The notes beneath the pieces were generated by a model. The model was given only the letters and a program-made list of their open reading frames with translations, was not told the DNA's origin and searched no databases. Positions 1 through 6,650 of a stretch of 15,905 bases of DNA are shown here, in pieces. Within the stretch, counting starts at the first letter, position 1, and each line of letters opens with the position of its first letter. A program made the position numbers and the translations under genes. The DNA comes from Pseudomonadota bacterium (GTDB lineage Bacteria > Pseudomonadota > Gammaproteobacteria > Burkholderiales > Burkholderiaceae_C). Where the stretch lies: the NCBI GenBank assembly GCA_023396625.1, contig JAEWVY010000408.1, positions 1-15,905 on the forward strand, in the 5' to 3' direction.

Positions 1-8
1 GGCATGTC

Positions 9-1613
9 TCACGGCAGGGGTCGCCCACCCGCGGAGTCGTGTGTCTCCTGCCCCCCACTTTCCCCGGAAGCAGGTTTGCGACGACGGCGCCTGCGCTTCT
101 TCGGCGCGGCGGAATCTCCGGGCCCAATCGGGGCACCCTCCATGCCCTCCGACCCAGGTAAATCCGCGCCATGGTAAGTCCCCGCGTCCTGCACAGCATG
201 CGGTGACTTCGTCGCCGCGCTTTGCGTGCGCTGGTTTCGGGGGGCCTTGGCCCGCTCCGTCTTGACCTGCTGCATGAGGTCTTCACGGGTGGCATCGTCG
301 GCCAGACTGAACTCCTGCCACCAATCGGCCAGGACCACATCCACTTCGCCCACATCGGCGCGCAGCCGCATGAAGTCGAATCCGGCCCGAAAACGTGGTT
401 GTTCCACCAAACCATAGGGTGTGCTGCCGGACCGCTTTTCGAAGCGCGGCTGCATCATCCAGATTTCGCGCATGTCGGCCGCCAGTTTGCCTCGCCCGGA
501 CACATCGCCGATGCGTGCGTTGAACACCTCGTCAATTGCGTTCTGCAGCGCAGGGAACGGGTGTTCACGCCGCGCCAGCCGTGCGGCCCATCCTTCCCGA
601 ACGTCGGCCCAGAGCACACAAGCCAACAAAAAGCTCGGCGCCACGGGTTTGCCTTCTGCAACACGCCGGTCGGTGTCAGCAAGCGCCGCATTGACGAATG
701 GCGCGCCTGCGCGCTCCACAATCAAATCGAGCAGTGGATATATCCCCTTGACCAGGCCGAGTTCCCTCAACTGCGCCACCGACGCCAGTGCATGGCCGGT
801 CTGCAGCAGTTTGAGCATTTCATCGAACAAGCGACTTTGCGGCACGTCCGCAAGCAGTGCGCATGACGCCGCAAGCGGGCGAGCGGACCGGCTGTCAAGT
901 TTGAACCCGAGGGCGGACAACTTGGCTGCAAAGCGCACCGCACGGATGATGCGTACCGGATCCTCGCGGTACCGCGCGGCCGGATCACCAATCATCCGCA
1001 GAACACGCTGGCTCGCATCCTTCAGACCCTTGTGGTAATCGACGACGGTCTGGGTCTCGGGGTCGTAATAGAGGGCATTCACAGTGAAGTCACGCCGCAC
1101 CGCGTCTTCTTCCTGCGGTCCCCACACATTGTCTCGAAGCACGCGTCCACTGGCATCCACGGCATGCCTGAGTCCGGCCAATTCGCCCTTGCTGGTCCGC
1201 TCATTGCCCGTGACCTGCTCCGCTTGGCCATTGTCCAAGTAGGCACGAAAGGTGGACACCTCGATCACCTCGTGCTCACGCCCCCGACCGTAGACGACAT
1301 GCACGATGCGAAAACGTCGTCCGATGATGAATGCGCGGCGGAACAAACTCTTGACTTGTTCCGGTGTGGCGTTGGTTGCGACGTCGAAATCCTTGGGACG
1401 CAGGCCTAGCAACAAATCACGTACGGCACCACCAACGATGTAGGCCTCGAAGCCGGCCTGCTTGAGTGTGCGGCAGACCTGAATGGCCCGCTCGTCAACC
1501 AGCGAGGCATCGATGCCGTGGTGCTCGACACCGATTTCCTCTCGCCGACCAAAACGCGGGGTTTGGGCGCGAGACGTCTTACCGAGAAGTTTGTTGATGA
1601 ATTTCTTGATCAT
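9..1613 (-). CDS. pcnB: poly(A) polymerase I (PcnB)
   Basis: Adds 3' poly(A) tails to RNA, which in bacteria promotes decay of mRNAs and of plasmid antisense RNAs; it belongs to the class II nucleotidyltransferases with tRNA CCA-adding enzymes. The N-terminal catalytic head is clear: IVGGAVRDLLLG near residues 59-70, then DFDVAT with the paired metal-binding aspartates D75 and D77. The RNA-binding segment RRDFTVNALYYD follows. The C-terminus is a low-complexity tail with a run of basic residues (KKRRRRRRKP, about 505-514), as is common for PcnB. I chose the ATG giving MIKKFINKLL, a beginning I associate with Burkholderiales PcnB; a GTG 57 nt upstream (1670) would add 19 unlikely residues. The product is 534 aa against roughly 465 in E. 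coli, the excess lying in N- and C-terminal extensions. It is last in the minus-strand run, 72 nt after the HAD gene. An ATG at bases 5-3 just past its stop may start folK, the usual next gene, but only five bases are visible. Confidence 0.95.
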   Translation of the reverse strand: MIKKFINKLLGKTSRAQTPRFGRREEIGVEHHGIDASLVDERAIQVCRTLKQAGFEAYIVGGAVRDLLLGLRPKDFDVATNATPEQVKSLFRRAFIIGRRFRIVHVVYGRGREHEVIEVSTFRAYLDNGQAEQVTGNERTSKGELAGLRHAVDASGRVLRDNVWGPQEEDAVRRDFTVNALYYDPETQTVVDYHKGLKDASQRVLRMIGDPAARYREDPVRIIRAVRFAAKLSALGFKLDSRSARPLAASCALLADVPQSRLFDEMLKLLQTGHALASVAQLRELGLVKGIYPLLDLIVERAGAPFVNAALADTDRRVAEGKPVAPSFLLACVLWADVREGWAARLARREHPFPALQNAIDEVFNARIGDVSGRGKLAADMREIWMMQPRFEKRSGSTPYGLVEQPRFRAGFDFMRLRADVGEVDVVLADWWQEFSLADDATREDLMQQVKTERAKAPRNQRTQSAATKSPHAVQDAGTYHGADLPGSEGMEGAPIGPGDSAAPKKRRRRRRKPASGESGGQETHDSAGGRPLP

Positions 1614-1685
1614 TCGTGGTCTGGTCTTGCAAAACGCGGCCGAACGGCCCACACCGGGCAGTCGCCGCACATCTCTGCCGGGATT

Positions 1686-2375
1686 TCAATCCTCGGCATC
1701 AAACAGGTTCAGTATGCGCCATCCGCGTGCCAAGGCCAGTGCCCTGAGACGGGGATCCGGGTTCGTGGCCACGGGTCGCTCGGCACGCTCAAGCAGGGGC
1801 AGGTCATTCATCGAGTCGGAGTAAAAACTCAAATCCACGTCGCTCCACTCCTGTCCCTTGGCCTGCAGCCATTGCGTCACCCGCTCGACCTTGCCATCCC
1901 GGAACGACGGCGTACCACGAATCTCTCCGGTGATCCATCCCGACGCGTCACGCTCGAGTTCGACGGCGATCAACTCCTCGACGCCAAAAGCCTTGGCAAT
2001 CGGGCGCGTCACGAACTCGTTGGTGGCGGTGACAATCGCCACCGTTTCACCCCGGGCCTGATGTTCGCGCACCAGGGCCAGCGCCTGAGGGCGCAAGGCC
2101 GGCTCGATGACTTCGCGCATGAAGCGCGCTTGCGCCGCCGCGGCCTCTACAGCGCCCCTTCGCCGCAACGCCTCGGTGGCAAACCGCACGTAATCGTGAA
2201 TATCCAATGTCCCGGCCTGGTAATGCGCGAAGAATTCATCATTCTTCTGGCGGAAAACATGGGGATCGGTCCAACCAATGTCGGTCGTGAAGACTCCCCA
2301 CGCATAGTCGGAGTCGATGGGCAACAGCGTGTGGTCGAGATCGAACAACGCCAGCTTGGTCTTGGATGAAGTCAA
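1686..2375 (-). CDS. HAD-IB family hydrolase (SerB-like phosphatase)
   Basis: A 229-aa haloacid dehalogenase superfamily phosphatase of subfamily IB, the group containing phosphoserine phosphatase; its substrate cannot be read from sequence. All four HAD motifs are present: FDLDHTLLP with D12 (nucleophile) and D14 (acid/base), VTAT with T116, K162, and SDSMNDLPLLE with D187 and D191 for Mg2+. A helical cap of about 100 residues sits between motifs I and II, as expected for IB members. The start is a TTG at 2375-2373 whose bases overlap the TGA of hda (TTGA, 4-nt overlap), with GGAGAG a few bases upstream; no in-frame ATG precedes the catalytic motif. It therefore appears translationally coupled to hda. 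The overall class is certain; calling it serB would be over-reach, because genes of this type sit beside hda and pcnB in many Burkholderiales without assigned function. Confidence 0.9.
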   Translation of the reverse strand: MTSSKTKLALFDLDHTLLPIDSDYAWGVFTTDIGWTDPHVFRQKNDEFFAHYQAGTLDIHDYVRFATEALRRRGAVEAAAAQARFMREVIEPALRPQALALVREHQARGETVAIVTATNEFVTRPIAKAFGVEELIAVELERDASGWITGEIRGTPSFRDGKVERVTQWLQAKGQEWSDVDLSFYSDSMNDLPLLERAERPVATNPDPRLRALALARGWRILNLFDAED

Positions 2376-3058
2376 TCGCTCTCCAGCATCGCCTTGATCA
2401 GCGGAATGGTGACCGCGCGCTGCGTGCTCAGGGCATAAGCATCGAGCCGATCGAGCATCGCGGCCAGGCTGCCCAAGTCACGGGTGAACCGGGCCAGCAT
2501 GAAATCCATGACATCGTCCCGCAACACAAGACCACGGGCATCGGCCCGCTGGCGCAAGACGCAGCGCCGCTGGGATTCGTCCAGGCACTCTAGCGCGAAC
2601 ACATGCCCCCAGCCTAGACGGGAACGCAGATCCTCTCGAAGTCTGAGGTCTGCTGGGGGCAACAGCCCCGCAGCCAACACGGCGCGGGGCTCGCCGACCT
2701 TGGGGGCCAACGCGTTGACGAACCAGTTGAACGCGACATGCTGCTGCGCCGCCGTGTAAAGATGCACGTCATCCATCAAAATGGCCGTCCAGCCGTCGTC
2801 GAACTCAGGAAGGGCATGCATTGACGCATCAAGCCAACCCACGCGGGCACCCCGATTGCGCAGAGCCTCCCGAACGGACATCAGCAGATGCGTCTTGCCG
2901 CTGCCGCTGTCCCCCCATAGGTACGTAGGTACCGGCGAGCGCAAGGGGCCCTCTAGCCAGAGACGCAGATGTTCAACAGCGGCCTTGTTCGGACCAGGAT
3001 GGAAATTCTCCAGCGTCGGCACCGCGGGCGGGCCAATATCCAGGGCCATTTGTCTCAT
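2372..3058 (-). CDS. hda: DnaA regulatory inactivator Hda
   Basis: An AAA+ protein homologous to the DnaA ATPase domain. With the DNA-loaded sliding clamp it stimulates hydrolysis of DnaA-bound ATP after initiation and so prevents re-replication. The N-terminus holds a plausible clamp-binding peptide, QMALDI at residues 3-8. Walker A is GDSGSGKT at 49-56 and Walker B is ILMDDVH at about 93-99. An arginine-rich DLRSRLGWG segment typical of the DnaA/Hda box VII follows, then the lid-domain signature RDLGSLAAMLDRLD near the C-terminus. There is no DnaA domain IV (DNA-binding), which separates Hda from DnaA; 228 aa fits the family. The ATG overlaps the TGA of the transporter gene by 4 nt (ATGA) and its own TGA overlaps the TTG of the HAD gene, so three genes are tightly coupled. 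A second Met at residue 4 is possible but would remove the Q of the clamp motif. Confidence 0.93.
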   Translation of the reverse strand: MRQMALDIGPPAVPTLENFHPGPNKAAVEHLRLWLEGPLRSPVPTYLWGDSGSGKTHLLMSVREALRNRGARVGWLDASMHALPEFDDGWTAILMDDVHLYTAAQQHVAFNWFVNALAPKVGEPRAVLAAGLLPPADLRLREDLRSRLGWGHVFALECLDESQRRCVLRQRADARGLVLRDDVMDFMLARFTRDLGSLAAMLDRLDAYALSTQRAVTIPLIKAMLESD

Positions 3059-4152
3059 GCCTCTTGGCCCGGCTTGGAAACCGACCCGAGGTAGAGCCGG
3101 CTTTCCATATAGGAGGAGCGTGCCCGACGAATGCCGACAAGCAACACCGCGCTGGCCGGCAAGGCGATCAGAACCCCCACGAATCCAAGCAATTGACCAA
3201 ACGCCATGAGGGCAAAGATCACCGCCAAGGGATGCAGACCTACCCGCTCGCCCACAAGGCGGGGCGTCAGGAAAAAGCTTTCCAGCAGCTGCCCGATCCC
3301 ATACACGACGGCCACCATAATCACGGCCACGAGCGAGCCAAATTGCAGCAACCCTGACAACAGCGCCAACACGAGCCCCAGGCCAAAGCCAAGGTACGGC
3401 ACAAACACCGCCAAACCGGTAAACACCCCAATGGGCAGGGCCAGATCCAGTCTGAACAGCGCCAACCCCATGCTGTAGTAAGTGGCAAGGACCACCATGA
3501 CCAGGAGTTGCCCACGCAGGTATTGCCCAAGCACCGCATCCGCTTCGCTCATGAAACTGTCGTAGACCTCCCGAAGCGATACTGGAACCAGACTGACCAC
3601 GCTGGCCACAAAACGGCTCCAGTCAAGCAGGAGGTAAAACAAAACCACGGGGATCAGCACCGCGTTGCCGACCACGGCCAAAGCCACGCTCCCACCGATC
3701 TTCAGCGAAGACAGCAATGATGCAAACACCCCTTCACCCTGGGTGCTCAGGTATTCGAGCCCCAATGCCTTGAGGCTGCTGGCATCCAACGCCACGTGAA
3801 TGCCATACTGGGCCAGCCTTGGTCCCAGGAAGGCATTGAGCCGACTGAAAAGCTGCGGAATCTGCTCACGGATCAATGGCGTCTCCTTCACCAACACGGG
3901 CACGATCAGCAGCATCAAGCCAAACATCAACAAGATAAAGCCGAGCTCGACAATCGCCACGCCGGCCACGCGAGGAACGCGCCCACCGGCCCATCCATCG
4001 ATGCGGTTGACCAGCGGATTGAGCGCATACGCGAGCACCGCTCCGACAACAAAAGGGGTCAGCACCGGCGCCAGCAACCACAGCACCAACAAGGCCAGGA
4101 CGGAGATACCTGCCCACGCAGCGGCGCGCTTTGGGATGGAGGTGAACAACAT
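3055..4152 (-). CDS. AI-2E family transporter (PerM/YdiK-type membrane protein)
   Basis: A polytopic inner-membrane protein of the AI-2E transporter (PerM/YdiK, formerly UPF0118) family. Named members include TqsA, linked to autoinducer-2 export, and Na+/H+ antiporters, so the substrate here is unknown. With the start chosen, the 365-aa product has about seven or eight hydrophobic segments: a pair at about 15-45, one at 65-88, then a soluble loop of about 65 residues, one at 155-177, and a cluster from about 215 to 335. The family-typical FVPYLG and LTPRLVGERVGLHPL stretches are present in the second half. The start giving MLFTSIPKR is preferred over an in-frame ATG at 4248, because a candidate -10 at 4213-4208 would lie inside a gene starting at 4248 and because the extra 32 residues are polar and family-unlike. 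No clear Shine-Dalgarno precedes 4152. It is first in the run leading to hda (4-nt overlap) and diverges from purM. Confidence 0.88.
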   Translation of the reverse strand: MLFTSIPKRAAAWAGISVLALLVLWLLAPVLTPFVVGAVLAYALNPLVNRIDGWAGGRVPRVAGVAIVELGFILLMFGLMLLIVPVLVKETPLIREQIPQLFSRLNAFLGPRLAQYGIHVALDASSLKALGLEYLSTQGEGVFASLLSSLKIGGSVALAVVGNAVLIPVVLFYLLLDWSRFVASVVSLVPVSLREVYDSFMSEADAVLGQYLRGQLLVMVVLATYYSMGLALFRLDLALPIGVFTGLAVFVPYLGFGLGLVLALLSGLLQFGSLVAVIMVAVVYGIGQLLESFFLTPRLVGERVGLHPLAVIFALMAFGQLLGFVGVLIALPASAVLLVGIRRARSSYMESRLYLGSVSKPGQEA

Positions 4153-4193
4153 GAAGAAGAGGCCGCGAAGGGAAGACGCGAGGGGGGTGCCCT

Positions 4194-4213
4194 TAAAATC
4201 AGATGCAATTTTA
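4194..4213. promoter_or_regulatory. candidate overlapping divergent -10 elements, purM / AI-2E gene
   Basis: The hexamer TAAAAT (4194-4199, plus) and its mirror ATTTTA (4208-4213, read as TAAAAT on the minus strand) flank an 8-bp centre, in an otherwise GC-rich gap. Each would place a start site within the other's -10 region, with leaders of about 70 nt for purM and about 50 nt for the transporter gene. No good -35 is visible on either strand. The same 20 bp could equally be an operator. Sequence observation with inferred function. Confidence 0.45.
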
Positions 4214-4273
4214 GTCTGCCCGCTCGTGTCGGGCCCCTCCCCATTCACCCTCGCCCCTCCTCCGGTGCCGCCA

Positions 4274-5317
4274 ATGACAAGAAACGCCCCACCTGCCCCA
4301 CTGAGCTACAAAGACGCCGGCGTCGACATCGACGCGGGCGACGCGCTGGTGGAACGCATCAAACCGCTGGCCAAAAAGACCCTGCGCGAAGGCGTGCTGG
4401 CCGGTATCGGTGGCTTCGGCGCCTTGTTCGAAGTGCCCAAGCGTTACCAGGAGCCGGTGCTGGTGTCCGGCACCGACGGCGTGGGCACCAAGCTCAAGCT
4501 GGCCTTCGAGTGGGCCATGCACGATACCGTGGGCATCGATCTGGTGGCCATGAGCGTCAATGACGTGCTCGTGCAGGGCGCCGAACCGCTGTTCTTCCTC
4601 GACTACTTCGCCTGCGGCAAGCTGGATGTGGACACCGCTGCTGCCGTGGTGGGCGGCATCGCCAAGGGTTGTGAACTCTCCGGCTGCGCCCTGATCGGTG
4701 GCGAGACGGCTGAGATGCCCGGCATGTATCCGGCCGGGGAATACGACCTCGCCGGCTTTGCCGTGGGCGCCGTCGAAAAATCCAAGATCCTCACCGGTCA
4801 AAGCGTCAAGCCCGGCGACGTGGTGCTGGGTCTGGCCTCCAACGGCGTGCATTCCAACGGCTTCTCCCTGGTGCGCAAGTGCATCGAGCGCGCCGGCGCC
4901 AAGCTGCCGGCCACGCTGGACGGCAAGCCGTTCCGGCAGGCTGTCATGGAGCCGACGCGCCTGTACGTGAAAAGCGTGCTGGCGGCGCTGGCTGCCCACC
5001 CGATCAAGGCCCTGGCCCACATCACCGGCGGCGGCCTGCTGGAAAACATCCCGCGCGTCCTGCCCGAAGGCACCGCGGCCCACCTGAAAAAGGGCAGTTG
5101 GCCGCAGACCGAACTCTTTGCCTGGCTGCAAAAGACCGCCGGCATCGACGATCACGAGATGAACCGCACCTTCAACAACGGCATCGGCATGGTCGTTGTC
5201 GTGGACGCCACGGCGGCTGCCGCCACCGCCGCCACCCTGCGCGCCAGCGGTGAGGCGGTGCACGAAATCGGAGTGATCAGCGCGCGCGGCAACGGTGCGC
5301 CGGTCGTCATGGACTGA
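4274..5317 (+). CDS. purM: phosphoribosylformylglycinamidine cyclo-ligase (AIR synthetase)
   Basis: Catalyses ATP-dependent ring closure of formylglycinamidine ribonucleotide to aminoimidazole ribonucleotide, the fifth step of de novo purine synthesis, in the cytosol. The 347-aa product matches the usual 345-350. Visible signatures: GIGGFGALFEVP at about 44-54, the nucleotide-binding SGTDGVGTKLKLA at 65-77, the VAMSVNDVLVQGAEPLFFLDY block at about 91-111, and GGETAEMPGMY at 142-152. The chosen ATG gives MTRNAPPAPLSYKDAGVD, which begins just before the conserved SYKDAGVDI; the open frame runs far upstream over the antisense transporter gene, but that part is a shadow. The Shine-Dalgarno is weak. 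The gene appears monocistronic: the next plus-strand gene is 149 nt away, behind its own dyads, and no purN is adjacent. No U-tailed terminator is evident after the stop. Confidence 0.96.
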   Translation: MTRNAPPAPLSYKDAGVDIDAGDALVERIKPLAKKTLREGVLAGIGGFGALFEVPKRYQEPVLVSGTDGVGTKLKLAFEWAMHDTVGIDLVAMSVNDVLVQGAEPLFFLDYFACGKLDVDTAAAVVGGIAKGCELSGCALIGGETAEMPGMYPAGEYDLAGFAVGAVEKSKILTGQSVKPGDVVLGLASNGVHSNGFSLVRKCIERAGAKLPATLDGKPFRQAVMEPTRLYVKSVLAALAAHPIKALAHITGGGLLENIPRVLPEGTAAHLKKGSWPQTELFAWLQKTAGIDDHEMNRTFNNGIGMVVVVDATAAAATAATLRASGEAVHEIGVISARGNGAPVVMD

Positions 5318-5371
5318 GCTTGCCGCTGCGATCCGGAATCTCGCGGCATAAGAGAAGCTGGAGTTCCATGT

Positions 5372-5391
5372 CCTGAATTGAACGATTCAGG
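5372..5391. promoter_or_regulatory. 7-bp inverted repeat upstream of the cysteine hydrolase operon
   Basis: CCTGAAT (5372-5378) and ATTCAGG (5385-5391) form a perfect dyad around a 6-nt centre, 76 nt before the hydrolase start codon. No U-run follows, so it is a poor intrinsic terminator for purM and a better candidate operator. The regulator is not known; the GlxA-type protein of the same operon is a natural suspect. Confidence 0.4.
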
Positions 5392-5394
5392 TCC

Positions 5395-5412
5395 GGAAAA
5401 CTGTGGTTTTCC
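5395..5412. promoter_or_regulatory. second 7-bp inverted repeat (GGAAAAC / GTTTTCC)
   Basis: GGAAAAC (5395-5401) and GTTTTCC (5406-5412) are perfectly complementary around TGTG, beginning 3 nt after the preceding dyad. A further GGAAAA follows at 5416-5421, so the arm also recurs as a direct repeat with 21-nt spacing, about two helical turns. AraC-family proteins often bind direct repeats at such spacing; this is inference only. Confidence 0.4.
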
Positions 5413-5466
5413 AGCGGAAAATCTGAACAATGGCGACTTCCACTTTGCATCAAAAGAGGTCCCAAA

Positions 5467-6036
5467 ATGAATTCCGCCCTTCTCGTTATCGACGTACAAG
5501 AATCCTTCCGCCGTCGTCCATTTTTCACGGAACGAGGCCTGGCCGCCTATCTGGATGCCCAAAATGCGCTGATCATGGGCAGCAGGGCCCGTGGCGTACC
5601 CATCGTGCGGGTGTTTCACAGCTCGGGGCCTGAGCAGGTCGACAATCCGTTTTGGGAGGGTTCGGGAAATGTGCGCCCCCTCGACGGCCTGGCACCTTTC
5701 GACGCCACCGCTACTTTCATCAAGAATCGCCACAGCGCACTGGTCGGCACGGGGCTGGACGTCTGGCTCGTTCAGCATGGGATCCAACGACTGGCCATCA
5801 GCGGCATCCGCACCGAACAATGCTGCGAAACCACAGCCCGGCATGCCTCGGATCTGGGTTGGACCGTGGATTTCGTGACCGATGCCACCCTCACCTTCGA
5901 CATGACCCGGCCCGATGGCCACCTCCTGTCGGCGCAGGACATCAAACTCCACACGGCAACCGTGTTGCAGGGACGTTTCGCCACGCTCTGCACCGTTGAC
6001 GAAGCATTGGCCCGGACCGGAGGAAACGCCGCATGA
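5467..6036 (+). CDS. isochorismatase-like cysteine hydrolase
   Basis: A 189-aa cytosolic hydrolase of the isochorismatase-like superfamily, which includes nicotinamidase, N-carbamoylsarcosine amidase and other amidases as well as isochorismatase. The catalytic triad is visible: D9 in LLVIDVQESF, K86 in FIKNRHSAL, and C119 in GIRTEQCCETTARHA. C119 aligns with the nucleophile by spacing to the following T-A, and C120 takes the place usually held by Val. An intact Cys argues for amide hydrolysis rather than an isochorismatase-type vinyl-ether reaction. A strong Shine-Dalgarno (AAGAGGT) lies 7-8 nt before the ATG. Its stop overlaps the start of the DJ-1/PfpI gene (ATGA), so the two are probably translated together. 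The substrate cannot be assigned from sequence. Confidence 0.9.
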   Translation: MNSALLVIDVQESFRRRPFFTERGLAAYLDAQNALIMGSRARGVPIVRVFHSSGPEQVDNPFWEGSGNVRPLDGLAPFDATATFIKNRHSALVGTGLDVWLVQHGIQRLAISGIRTEQCCETTARHASDLGWTVDFVTDATLTFDMTRPDGHLLSAQDIKLHTATVLQGRFATLCTVDEALARTGGNAA

Positions 6037-6650
6037 GCAGCGGACTGCGCATCGCAATCCTTGCCTTCGACGGCGTGGAGGCCCTGGACCTGGCGGGACC
6101 TTTCGAGGTGTTCACGACAGCCAGCCGAATGGCTCGTCAGGCCCATCCGGCCACTCTGGATGGGCCAGCCCATTGGCAGACAAGCTGCGTCGCCCGGACA
6201 CTGGCACCTGTCAAGGCACGGGCCGGCCTGGTCCTGCTGCCTGCGCTGGATTTCGCGCAATGTCCCTCCGCGGACCTGCTGATCGTACCGGGCGGCGTGG
6301 TGGACAGCGCTGTCAGCTGCCCCGCCACGCTCGACTGGATCGCCCGTGTGTCGACCCATGCCCGCATCACGGCATCGGTGTGCACGGGGGTGTTCATCCT
6401 CGCCGCGGCGGGGGTCACAACCACAGGAAAGGTCACCACCCACTGGGAGGACATGGACGATTTGCAACGCCAATACCCTGGCTTGACCGTGGACACCCAG
6501 TCCCGCTGGGTGGACCAGGGCCAACTCGTGACTTCGGCGGGAATCAGCGCGGGCATCGACATGAGCCTCCATCTGGTTGAAAGGCTGGCCGGCCCCACGC
6601 TGGCAAAACGTACGGCCCGGCAGATGGACTACCCATGGCAGCGCGACTGA
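6033..6650 (+). CDS. DJ-1/PfpI family protein (possible isonitrile hydratase-like enzyme)
   Basis: A 205-aa single-domain protein of the DJ-1/PfpI (class I glutamine amidotransferase-like) superfamily. The nucleophile elbow ITASVCTGVFILAAAG carries C117, and the N-terminal FDGVEALDLAGPFEV contains acidic residues E16 and D19. The DLAGP aspartate plus CTG cysteine resembles the Asp/Cys pair described for Pseudomonas isonitrile hydratase (InhA), which converts isonitriles to N-substituted formamides; that assignment is plausible, not proven, since this branch also contains proteins of unknown role. The C-terminal SAGISAGIDMSLHLVERL is typical of the branch shared with GlxA regulators. A GGAGGA Shine-Dalgarno lies ahead of the ATG, which overlaps the preceding stop by 4 nt; the 3' end overlaps the regulator by 16 nt. 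Confidence 0.87.
   Translation: MSSGLRIAILAFDGVEALDLAGPFEVFTTASRMARQAHPATLDGPAHWQTSCVARTLAPVKARAGLVLLPALDFAQCPSADLLIVPGGVVDSAVSCPATLDWIARVSTHARITASVCTGVFILAAAGVTTTGKVTTHWEDMDDLQRQYPGLTVDTQSRWVDQGQLVTSAGISAGIDMSLHLVERLAGPTLAKRTARQMDYPWQRD

Noticed and set aside
1..5. Start codon of a folK-like gene on the minus strand (ATG at 5-3)
   Set aside because: folK commonly follows pcnB, but five bases cannot support a CDS.
3800..4273. Long in-frame N-terminal extension of purM
   Set aside because: It runs antisense over the AI-2E gene, resembles no PurM N-terminus and would lengthen the protein by 158 residues; it is a high-GC shadow frame.
4211..5263. 350-codon open frame on the minus strand over purM
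   Set aside because: Low-complexity Gly/His-rich translation opposite a clear purM; typical antisense shadow.
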